DNA of 5,101 nucleotides, taken from positions 1 to 5,101 of the forward strand of contig JBBAAM010000110.1 in NCBI GenBank assembly GCA_041658245.1, in the 5' to 3' direction. This document shows positions 1 through 5,101 of the stretch, one piece after another (position 1 is the first letter of the stretch; each line of letters begins with the position of its first letter). The position numbers and the translations under genes were made by a program. Under the pieces are notes generated by a model. The model had not been told where the DNA came from, searched no databases, and was given only the letters and a program-made list of their open reading frames with translations. Source of the stretch: Fen-1258 sp041658245 (GTDB lineage Bacteria > Bacteroidota > Ignavibacteria > Ignavibacteriales > Melioribacteraceae).

Positions 1-606
1 TCTGATTATACAATAGCCGCCGGGTTTTAATAAATCAAATGCAATTTTTAATATCCTTTCCGGGTCAGGAATATGTTCAAGTGAATGATGAAACATTATC
101 AAATCCCATTTGCTTTGAACCTCTTGAATATTTTTTTTTTGAATTCTTAAACCATTTCCATATTCAATATCTTTCTCATTAAAAGGATCAATTCCAAGAA
201 GATTTTTAAATCCAATTTCCCTAAGTGAGTGTAGAAATATGCCTGCTCCACATCCAATATCAAGAATTTTGTAGTCTTTTTTTATCGGAAGGTGAGCAAG
301 TGATCTATACTCTATTGCCGGATATTTGGCATATAATAGTTTTCCAATAATTCCTCTATTGAAGACAGCAGATTCATTTCGCAAATTTTTCACTAATCTT
401 TCAATTATACTCAACTTCGAAACTGATTTATACGAGAAGTAGCCATCCGAGTAATACTTTGAAATATCTGAAGGAAAATTTTTAATCTGCAGACAATCGC
501 ACATTGAGCATTGGAAATAAAGAAAGACATCTCTGTATCCGGGCATCATTTCTTGCGCTTCATATTCTTGATTATCTTTTTGATTACCACAAATTCTACA
601 TTGCAT
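1..606 (-). CDS. Class I SAM-dependent methyltransferase with N-terminal cysteine module (C-terminus cut by window edge)
   Basis: The minus strand is open from an ATG at 606-604 to the left edge, giving 202 residues without a stop. Residues 3-7 (CRICG) and 33-38 (CSMCDC) form two CxxC pairs about 27 residues apart, a zinc-ribbon-like head often found on methyltransferases of polysaccharide clusters. Residues 113-122 (KILDIGCGAG) are the glycine-rich SAM-binding motif I. GID at 138-140 supplies the acidic residue expected after strand beta-2. DLIMFHHSLEHIPDP (168-182) and LLKPGGY (192-198) are the motifs of Methyltransf_11/23-type domains. The rest of the Rossmann domain lies outside the window. 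A likely role is cytoplasmic methylation of a nucleotide sugar or glycan, inferred from the neighbours; the substrate cannot be read. The chosen start has a good ribosome binding site and puts the first CxxC at residue 3. A run of ten A on the coding strand falls at codons 156-159. Family is confident, substrate unknown. Confidence 0.9.
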   Translation of the reverse strand, partial: MQCRICGNQKDNQEYEAQEMMPGYRDVFLYFQCSMCDCLQIKNFPSDISKYYSDGYFSYKSVSKLSIIERLVKNLRNESAVFNRGIIGKLLYAKYPAIEYRSLAHLPIKKDYKILDIGCGAGIFLHSLREIGFKNLLGIDPFNEKDIEYGNGLRIQKKNIQEVQSKWDLIMFHHSLEHIPDPERILKIAFDLLKPGGYCIIR

Positions 607-610
607 ATTT

Positions 611-617
611 CTACCTT
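611..617 (-). promoter_or_regulatory. Ribosome binding site of the methyltransferase
   Basis: On the minus strand AAGGTAG lies just before the ATG at 606. The AAGG core is 7 nt from the start codon. It supports choosing this ATG, which is also immediately upstream of the first CxxC motif. Confidence 0.55.
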
Positions 618-631
618 GATAAAGTAAATGG

Positions 632-722
632 CGGTTCTAAAAATATCAATATCCTCTGCGGACTTTACGTTTTCTTTGCGTTCTCAGCGTTAAATATTTA
701 CATACGATAATTTTTAGAACCG
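632..722. repeat. Intergenic element with 13-bp terminal inverted repeats and internal CTYTGCG-like repeats
   Basis: The 13-mer CGGTTCTAAAAAT at 632-644 is perfectly complementary to ATTTTTAGAACCG at 710-722. The 65 bp between them hold four degenerate copies of a CTYTGCG word: CTCTGCG (654-660), CTTTACG (663-669), CTTTGCG (674-680) and CTCAGCG (683-689), starting 9, 11 and 9 bp apart and followed by TTAAAT. From memory, similar 'TTTGCGTTCTCTGCG' intergenic stretches are dispersed in many bacterial genomes; I cannot verify this here. It begins 26 bp upstream of the methyltransferase start, so it may lie in that gene's leader or promoter. It could be a small non-autonomous mobile element. No flanking target duplication is obvious. 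No coding function is supported. Confidence 0.6.
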
Positions 723-856
723 TCCTAAAGAGAATCTAAAATTATAACGCACTTCCCGTTATTCTTAGAGTAACTTAAAATAATAATTTGATCTATTCAA
801 ATGAGCGTATTATAGTATTGAGAAAACATCTCATGGATAAATCAAGTCAAAATACA

Positions 857-888
857 TCTGCATTTAATTTTTCAATGATATATATTTG
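857..888 (+). promoter_or_regulatory. Candidate Bacteroidota-type promoter for the ligase/polymerase gene
   Basis: TATATTTG at 881-888 matches the -7 box TAnnTTTG known for the primary sigma factor of Bacteroidota. TCTG at 857-860, 20 bp upstream, is one mismatch from the TTTG -33 box. Transcription would start near 893-897, about 20-25 nt before the ATG at 918. AT-rich DNA yields such matches by chance, and the phylum itself is inferred. Confidence 0.3.
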
Positions 889-907
889 GTCAAATTTGAA
901 AATATTC

Positions 908-911
908 AGGA
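908..911 (+). promoter_or_regulatory. Ribosome binding site of the ligase/polymerase gene
   Basis: AGGA lies 6 nt upstream of the ATG at 918 (CAGGACTCATTATG). It supports this start over the in-frame ATG seven codons downstream. Confidence 0.45.
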
Positions 912-917
912 CTCATT

Positions 918-2993
918 ATGCTCAACCAAAGAAATAGAATGATTAGCATCATAGATAAACTGATTTATTTTTTTTCTATAGTTTTTCTGTTGAGTCTTAC
1001 TAATTCAATTTTTGTAAATCAGATTGGTTATTATTTCTCGTTGATTTTCATTGTAGTAAGATTTTACTTAACTAGAGAAAATCCTTTTTACAAAACCGGT
1101 CTTGAGTACGCATTTCTTTTTTATATCGCAGCAGAAATACTTTCGACAGTATTCTCTATAGATCCGGCTCATTCATTCCGTAATCTTCTGAAAAGATTTT
1201 TTCTTATTCCCATCATTTATACTTTTGTTTATTCGGCAAAAGATTTTGAAAGTACAAAACGGTTTGTACTGGTTTATCTTGGTGCTGCGCTGGCAACTAT
1301 GCTTGTTTACCTTGGATTGTCATACAATTATTTCATAAACAATTTTTACCAACTGTATGAATCCGGTCCATCAACTTTTCAGTATCCTATTACATCGAGT
1401 GAACTAATGAGTTTTTCACTTGTCTTCCTTTTTGCATTTTTAATTTTCGAAAAGATGCAGAACAAATATCGTTTAATAGTTTTAGTTCTTTTTACGATAA
1501 ATCTTTTGGCATTACTTGCAACATACAAACGAACCGGATGGATGGGCGCTGCTGCGGGAATTTTATTCGTCATAGCACTTGGCAGAAAATGGATCCTATT
1601 AATTCCTGTATTGTTGCTGTTAATCGCAAGTGCATTCATCGAAAAGAATATTAGTGAAGTTCATATTTATGATTTAAAACAGAATGGGCTGGTTACAAAA
1701 ATCGAATTGAAAACCGAAGGGCGAGCATACGCTGTTCTTCCCGAAGGCAATGGGTATTATGTGAGTGATTTTGAAAATGGTTTGGTGAAATATCAAGATA
1801 GTAATGTTCTTGAGAAATATAATCTTGGTTCACCTGTCGTAGATTTCAAAAAATGGCAAGATAATTTTTACGTTGCGAATTTGATAGACACCCGTTTTGT
1901 ACTGATGAATAAGGACGCAAACAATAAAATGAAAAGAGTGGATGAATTTATAACACCGGGTTTTACAAGAGATTGGTGTGTTTCGAACGGATTTATCTAT
2001 GTGATTGACAGCGATAGCGGGATAACCGTATTTAGAAATCCAGTAAATCTTAAAGACAGAATTAGATTTACAAAAGAAGTAGGTACTGACAACGAAAAGA
2101 TTTTTGTGGATTCATCTTTTGTGATTCTGTTCTCAAAGTCTAATGAACTAAGCGTATTCTCTCTGAAGAATTCTTTACCCGATAAATTAATCATCACAAA
2201 AAAATTCTCCGATAGAAGCGATCTGATTTTCTACAAAGATTCTAAATTGATTATTGCGGAAGATAACAGACTCAAATTATATTCAATCGAGTCTGATAAA
2301 ATTGTAACTACCGGTGTTAACGAAAAGATATCCGGTGCTTTCAACGCAATTGAAAGTGAAAATAAATTATTCATCACCACCACTAAGAAAGACCTTGTTG
2401 AATTGGAATTGCCATTGAATAAACTCACTATCAAATCATTTTTCAATTTAGGTTTTGTGCCAAAAAGTATTGCCTATGGTAACGGAAACTTGTTTGCCTC
2501 CCAAGTAAAAAGAAGCCGGTTATTAAGCTCGGTTGATCTGTATATTCCCTCAAATTTTTCGCGTTTAGCATTATGGAGAGCAGGATGGCTGATTTTTAAG
2601 GATCATCCGCTTGTTGGTGTTGGCGATATTGACTTAGCCGAGTTGTATAAACAGTACAAAAGAAATTTCGACAAAGAAATCCAAGGGCATCTGCACAACA
2701 ATTACATTCATCTGTTGGTAACTTTAGGAATATTTGGATTTATAGCAGTCATTTTTTTACTCTTGAGGATTTTTATTATTCACATAAAAAATTATTCTAT
2801 TCTTAAAGACGAACCTTTTGCAGCATCGTATGCACTTGGCGCAGCCGGATCGTTTGTTGCTTTTCTAGTTTCAGGATTAACGGAATGGAATTTTGGCGAT
2901 CACGAAATTATTACAATGGTTTGGTTTATGCTTGCTTTAAGCATTGCTTTTGTGAAAGGTCAGAAAAATAAAATCACTTTGGTACATGAATAA
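918..2993 (+). CDS. O-antigen ligase/polymerase family (WaaL/Wzy_C) membrane protein with beta-propeller inserted in the periplasmic loop
   Basis: This 691-residue protein reads as 12 hydrophobic segments, roughly residues 11-33, 37-51, 61-80, 91-106, 115-135, 160-178, 184-202, 207-221, 223-241, 596-622, 635-655 and 662-679. WaaL-family enzymes have the same plan, with their large catalytic loop between TM9 and TM10. Family motifs are present: KRTG at 204-207 before TM8, SRLALWRAGW at 548-557, DHPLVGVGD at 562-570 and GHLHNNY at 590-596, the HxHN signature that includes the presumed catalytic histidine. Such enzymes work at the outer face of the inner membrane. They join undecaprenyl-diphosphate-linked glycans to lipid A core or another acceptor (ligase), or to each other (polymerase); sequence alone does not decide which. 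Typical family members are about 400-450 residues. The excess is explained by residues 246-541, annotated separately. The gene converges with the phosphotransferase gene, and its stop is 6 bp from a long palindrome. A T8 run lies near the 5' end (968-975). Confidence 0.88.
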   Translation: MLNQRNRMISIIDKLIYFFSIVFLLSLTNSIFVNQIGYYFSLIFIVVRFYLTRENPFYKTGLEYAFLFYIAAEILSTVFSIDPAHSFRNLLKRFFLIPIIYTFVYSAKDFESTKRFVLVYLGAALATMLVYLGLSYNYFINNFYQLYESGPSTFQYPITSSELMSFSLVFLFAFLIFEKMQNKYRLIVLVLFTINLLALLATYKRTGWMGAAAGILFVIALGRKWILLIPVLLLLIASAFIEKNISEVHIYDLKQNGLVTKIELKTEGRAYAVLPEGNGYYVSDFENGLVKYQDSNVLEKYNLGSPVVDFKKWQDNFYVANLIDTRFVLMNKDANNKMKRVDEFITPGFTRDWCVSNGFIYVIDSDSGITVFRNPVNLKDRIRFTKEVGTDNEKIFVDSSFVILFSKSNELSVFSLKNSLPDKLIITKKFSDRSDLIFYKDSKLIIAEDNRLKLYSIESDKIVTTGVNEKISGAFNAIESENKLFITTTKKDLVELELPLNKLTIKSFFNLGFVPKSIAYGNGNLFASQVKRSRLLSSVDLYIPSNFSRLALWRAGWLIFKDHPLVGVGDIDLAELYKQYKRNFDKEIQGHLHNNYIHLLVTLGIFGFIAVIFLLLRIFIIHIKNYSILKDEPFAASYALGAAGSFVAFLVSGLTEWNFGDHEIITMVWFMLALSIAFVKGQKNKITLVHE
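1653..2540 (+). other. Predicted seven-bladed beta-propeller domain inserted in the ligase/polymerase (residues 246-541)
   Basis: The region between TM9 and the SRLALWRAGW motif has no hydrophobic membrane segment and is built of degenerate repeats of about 37-44 residues. Seven similar cores can be aligned by eye. Each has a short strand, a turn rich in G, N or D, and an aromatic/aliphatic strand followed by D/N and a VF/LY-type strand. They start near residues 268 (GYYVSDFENGLVKYQ), 305 (NFYVANLIDTRFVLM), 347 (GFIYVIDSDSGITVF), 391 (FVILFSKSNELSVFSL), 431 (KLIIAEDNRLKLYSIE), 471 (KLFITTTKKDLVELEL) and 512 (GNLFASQVKRSRLLSSVDLY). HIYDLKQNGLVTKIEL at 249-264 resembles the strand that would close the ring with the last repeat. 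This pattern fits YncE/NHL/PQQ-like propellers, which bind proteins, ligands or polysaccharides. The family cannot be named from sequence alone. The domain should lie in the periplasm. Confidence 0.72.
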
Positions 2994-2999
2994 CCTATG

Positions 3000-3192
3000 T
3001 TACGCAAAACATCTTTTCCAATAACCTCGACATTTAGAGATTGTGTGAAAATTGTAAAGCGAAATTTATTTCGCTCATGAATGCTGCTAAAATATTACTA
3101 ATTCATAATAAGCGAGATGAATCTCGCTCTACAATGAACGTTTTCACACAGCCTCTAAATGTCGGGGTTACTAAAAAGCACAATTTGCGTAA
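3000..3192. repeat. 193-bp imperfect palindromic element with two nested hairpins (MITE-like) between convergent genes
   Basis: Arm 3000-3075 (76 bp) pairs with arm 3111-3192 (82 bp) around a 35-bp centre, with one 6-bp gap in the left arm. By hand alignment 61 of 76 paired positions match, and 47 of 54 in the inner core from 3022. The outer 9 bp, TTACGCAAA (3000-3008) and TTTGCGTAA (3184-3192), are perfect. Each arm also contains its own hairpin with a 7-bp stem and 4-nt loop: AGCGAAA/TTTCGCT at 3058-3075 and AGCGAGA/TCTCGCT at 3111-3128. ATGAAT (3077-3082) and ATTCAT (3101-3106) extend pairing into the centre. The element fills nearly all of the space between the two stop codons. It could act as a bidirectional terminator or mRNA 3' stabiliser, or be a dispersed non-autonomous mobile repeat. 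No transposase is present. Confidence 0.8.
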
Positions 3193-3206
3193 AGTGACTG
3201 AGTGAT

Positions 3207-4607
3207 TTAATGCGCCTTGGTATTTCGTGTTAGCATTTGCCAGATAGTTATAAGAATAATCTGAACATCTAACCAAAAATTCCAATTCTCTATATACCAG
3301 ATATCATACTCAATCCTTTTAATAGTTCTTTTTCTATTCTCAATCGGATCGGAAACGTCCCCCCTTAGCCCGTGAATTTGTGCCCATCCGGTGAGACCCG
3401 GCTTAACCAGATGACGTAATTTAATTGCATCGAAATATTGGATGTATTCTTGATGGAATGCAACTGGATGTGGGCGCGGGCCAACTACAGACATTTCTCC
3501 TATAAGAATATTCCAAAACTGCGGAACTTCATCAAGATTAGATTTGCGCAAAAATTTTCCAATCTTTGTAACTTTTGGATCGTTTTCGATTGTTGGAATA
3601 AAATCATTTTCAAGAAGTTTATTCTCCACGTACATCGAGCGAAATTTGAGACACCGGAATTTTTCATTCTTCAAGCCAATACGGTCTTGAATAAAAAAGA
3701 TTGATCCGCGTGATGATAGTTTGACTATAATTGAAATCAACGGAATCAACCAGCTTAGAACAAAAATCAATACTGCAAGCGAGAAGAAGATATCGAATGT
3801 TCGCTTAACAAACCGCCATTGGATCTCTGCCAGCGGTTCATCGCGAACTGTGATAATTGGAAAACTTCCAATCGTACTCAATAAAAATTTTTTAGATAGA
3901 AACTGAAAATAATCTGGAATGATATGTGTTCTTACAGCATTTTTGTTGCAGATATTAATTATACGGCTGAGTTTGTGAGAATCGCAGTTTGGAATTGCAA
4001 TTACCACTTCGTCAATTTTTTGCTCAGTTAAAATCTCGCTTAGACTTTCTAATCCGCCTAAATATTTTTCACTCGTATCCGGGTTTTCATCAATAAATCC
4101 AACGATCTTAAAACCGAAATTCGGATTCGACTCAACAAGCTTAATAAACTCTCTCCCAATATTATTGGCGCCAATGACTGCTAAATTTCTAACATATTTA
4201 CCTTTTTCGCGCAGTACACTTTGAATCAATCTGAAAGAGATTGTTCTGAGACCCACAAGAAGAATAAGAAACACAAAATAAAAGATGATAAAATTACGTG
4301 TGAATAAATCTTCCTTTTTTACAAAGATGAAAATAATAGCGGCAACAATCTGAACTAAAGTATTTTTAAAAATAATAGTTGCTTGAAAGAAAAATTCATG
4401 CGGGCTAAAATTGTCATAGAAATCAGTTACATTTGTTGTGAAATACCAAATGATATTAAGCGTAAACAGCAAAAAAAACATGTACGGTCTTTGATAAAGA
4501 ATGTGTGCAGGCTGGGCAAGCCATGCAGCTAAAAAGAATGTTATATTAAGCAGCAGTAAATCTATAATTAGTTTGATGGAGTAAAGTGATTTTTGGTTTA
4601 CTATCAT
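3207..4607 (-). CDS. Polyprenyl-phosphate hexose-1-phosphate transferase (WcaJ/WbaP-type sugar transferase)
   Basis: This complete 466-residue protein is the normal length for exopolysaccharide polyprenyl glycosylphosphotransferases. Four N-terminal hydrophobic segments (about 10-30, 41-58, 82-96, 104-120) are followed by a Rossmann-like CoA_binding_3 domain (NLAVIGANNIGREF, 141-154) to about residue 255. Next come a membrane segment after KRTFDI (268-273) and the catalytic bacterial sugar transferase domain. Hallmarks are FIQDRIGLKNEKF (305-317) with KFRSMY (321-326), RKSNLDEVPQFWNIL (354-368) with the catalytic Asp359-Glu360 pair, MSVVGPRP (372-379), KPGLTGWAQIHG (402-413), and YDIWYIENWNFWLDVQII (434-451). 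It transfers a sugar-1-phosphate from a UDP-sugar to undecaprenyl phosphate on the cytoplasmic face, the first step of glycan assembly. The sugar, glucose or another hexose, cannot be read. The ATG at 4607 gives the usual N-terminus but has no clear Shine-Dalgarno. The gene is divergent from the GT2 gene and convergent with the ligase/polymerase. Confidence 0.95.
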   Translation of the reverse strand: MIVNQKSLYSIKLIIDLLLLNITFFLAAWLAQPAHILYQRPYMFFLLFTLNIIWYFTTNVTDFYDNFSPHEFFFQATIIFKNTLVQIVAAIIFIFVKKEDLFTRNFIIFYFVFLILLVGLRTISFRLIQSVLREKGKYVRNLAVIGANNIGREFIKLVESNPNFGFKIVGFIDENPDTSEKYLGGLESLSEILTEQKIDEVVIAIPNCDSHKLSRIINICNKNAVRTHIIPDYFQFLSKKFLLSTIGSFPIITVRDEPLAEIQWRFVKRTFDIFFSLAVLIFVLSWLIPLISIIVKLSSRGSIFFIQDRIGLKNEKFRCLKFRSMYVENKLLENDFIPTIENDPKVTKIGKFLRKSNLDEVPQFWNILIGEMSVVGPRPHPVAFHQEYIQYFDAIKLRHLVKPGLTGWAQIHGLRGDVSDPIENRKRTIKRIEYDIWYIENWNFWLDVQIILITIWQMLTRNTKAH

Positions 4608-4804
4608 ATGCGGTCTTTAATTAAAAGGTGACTATAATATAATCTTCTATACAATAATTTTTTTAATTATAATAGAATAATTAAATGTGGCTTGAAAGTA
4701 ATTATACCACTTAAAGGGAAAGAGTGCAATAATCTGTTTCTTTTAGCTCAATTTAACGGTGATACAAAATTATGAGAAACTATTTCAATCAATAATGAAT
4801 CAAT
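4608..4804. other. AT-rich divergent intergenic region
   Basis: This 197-bp spacer separates two divergently transcribed genes and should carry both promoters. It is very AT-rich with several TATAAT-like words on either strand, so no single promoter stands out. A TAATTTTG box (TAnnTTTG type) reads on the minus strand at 4772-4765 but lacks a matching upstream TTTG. No coding frame, RNA gene or strong hairpin is supported. Confidence 0.4.
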
Positions 4805-5101
4805 ATGATTTCCGTTATCATCGTCCAATACAATAACAGCTTACTAACTCATTCAGCTATCGTATCATTTAGAAAATATCATACGTGCAACTATGAAATT
4901 ATTCTGGTAGATAACGGTTCAACGGAACCGAACGCAGTTGAATTTGCAAAAGACATTCCTAACCTCAAATTAATTTGTCTCGATAAAAATATTGGATTTG
5001 GTAAGGCAAATAATCTGGCTGTTCAAAAATCCTTAGGAGATATTTTACTCTTTCTTAATAATGATACGGTAACAACCTCAGAGTTCATATCTAAGATTGA
5101 A
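4805..5101 (+). CDS. Family 2 glycosyltransferase (C-terminus cut by window edge)
   Basis: The first 99 residues of a GT-A fold glycosyltransferase are present, and the frame is open to the right edge. MISVIIVQYNN (1-11) is the typical first beta strand. EIILVDNGSTE (31-41) carries the nucleotide-sugar-binding aspartate. NIGFGKANNLAV (62-73) is the NxGFxxxNN block common in rhamnosyltransferase-like GT2 enzymes. ILLFLNNDT (80-88) occupies the metal-binding DxD position, as NND. The enzyme should add a sugar to the lipid-linked glycan on the cytoplasmic side; donor and acceptor are unknown. The start is fixed by an in-frame TGA at 4796-4798, two codons before the ATG; no Shine-Dalgarno is seen. 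It is divergent from the phosphotransferase gene, whose product would supply the lipid-linked acceptor of this pathway. Confidence 0.93.
   Translation, partial: MISVIIVQYNNSLLTHSAIVSFRKYHTCNYEIILVDNGSTEPNAVEFAKDIPNLKLICLDKNIGFGKANNLAVQKSLGDILLFLNNDTVTTSEFISKIE

Larger units (their letters stand above)
723..917. other. AT-rich intergenic stretch upstream of the ligase/polymerase gene
   Basis: No coding frame with recognisable content was found here. The region presumably holds the promoter of the plus-strand gene at 918, and possibly that of the minus-strand methyltransferase upstream of the repeat element. TCAAATTTGA at 890-899 is a 10-bp perfect palindrome just after the candidate -7 box. 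A second weaker promoter-like pair is TTTG (787-790) with TAGTATTG (813-820), 22 bp apart. Confidence 0.45.

Noticed and set aside
504..710. Plus-strand open frame of 68 codons overlapping the methyltransferase start
   Set aside because: It runs antisense to well-supported methyltransferase coding sequence and then through the inverted-repeat element; its translation has no recognisable domain or ribosome binding site.
632..722. CRISPR repeat-spacer array or riboswitch
   Set aside because: The internal words are 7 bp, degenerate and only 9-11 bp apart, and no known riboswitch core is seen.
1653..2540. The inserted region as a separate gene or a frameshifted fusion of two genes
   Set aside because: The frame is continuous from TM9 through the repeats into the SRLALWRAGW and HxHN motifs, and both flanking halves are needed for one WaaL-type enzyme.
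3058..3128. Classical intrinsic terminators at the two small hairpins
   Set aside because: The stems are good, but neither is followed by a run of T in the direction of transcription, so they were kept as part of the palindrome and not called terminators.
3103..3285. Minus-strand 60-codon frame across the palindrome and the end of the phosphotransferase gene
   Set aside because: It begins inside the repeat and overlaps the conserved C-terminus of the phosphotransferase in another frame.

Overview
The window looks like part of a cell-surface polysaccharide (O-antigen, capsule or exopolysaccharide) locus from an AT-rich bacterium. Two protein-coding genes are complete and two run off the ends. 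The weak or absent Shine-Dalgarno sequences at two of four starts, a TAnnTTTG-type promoter candidate and the AT-rich codon use suggest a Bacteroidota/Ignavibacteriota-type genome. This placement is an inference from style, not from a marker gene.

Layout: (1) positions 1-606, minus strand: the N-terminal 202 residues of a class I SAM-dependent methyltransferase with an N-terminal cysteine (zinc-ribbon-like) module, cut by the left edge. (2) 607-917: divergent intergenic region holding a 91-bp element bounded by 13-bp perfect inverted repeats, followed by a candidate promoter for the next gene. (3) 918-2993, plus strand: a 691-residue O-antigen ligase/polymerase (WaaL/Wzy_C family) membrane protein. 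Its large loop between predicted TM9 and TM10 carries an extra ~295 residues that read as a seven-bladed beta-propeller. (4) 2994-3206: convergent intergenic region almost entirely filled by a 193-bp imperfect palindrome with two nested hairpins. (5) 3207-4607, minus strand: a complete polyprenyl-phosphate hexose-1-phosphate transferase of the WcaJ/WbaP type, the enzyme class that starts lipid-linked glycan assembly. (6) 4608-4804: short AT-rich divergent intergenic region. (7) 4805-5101, plus strand: the first 99 residues of a family 2 glycosyltransferase, cut by the right edge.

Together the genes fit one pathway. The phosphotransferase loads the first sugar-phosphate on undecaprenyl phosphate, the GT2 enzyme extends the glycan, and the methyltransferase may modify a sugar. 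After export, the WaaL/Wzy-like protein polymerises the glycan or transfers it to an acceptor on the outer face of the inner membrane. The genes alternate strand (-,+,-,+), so this is not a simple operon.

The most unusual item is the beta-propeller placed inside the catalytic periplasmic loop of the ligase/polymerase. I do not recall a described WaaL/Wzy protein with this architecture. The two intergenic palindromic elements are the next most interesting.
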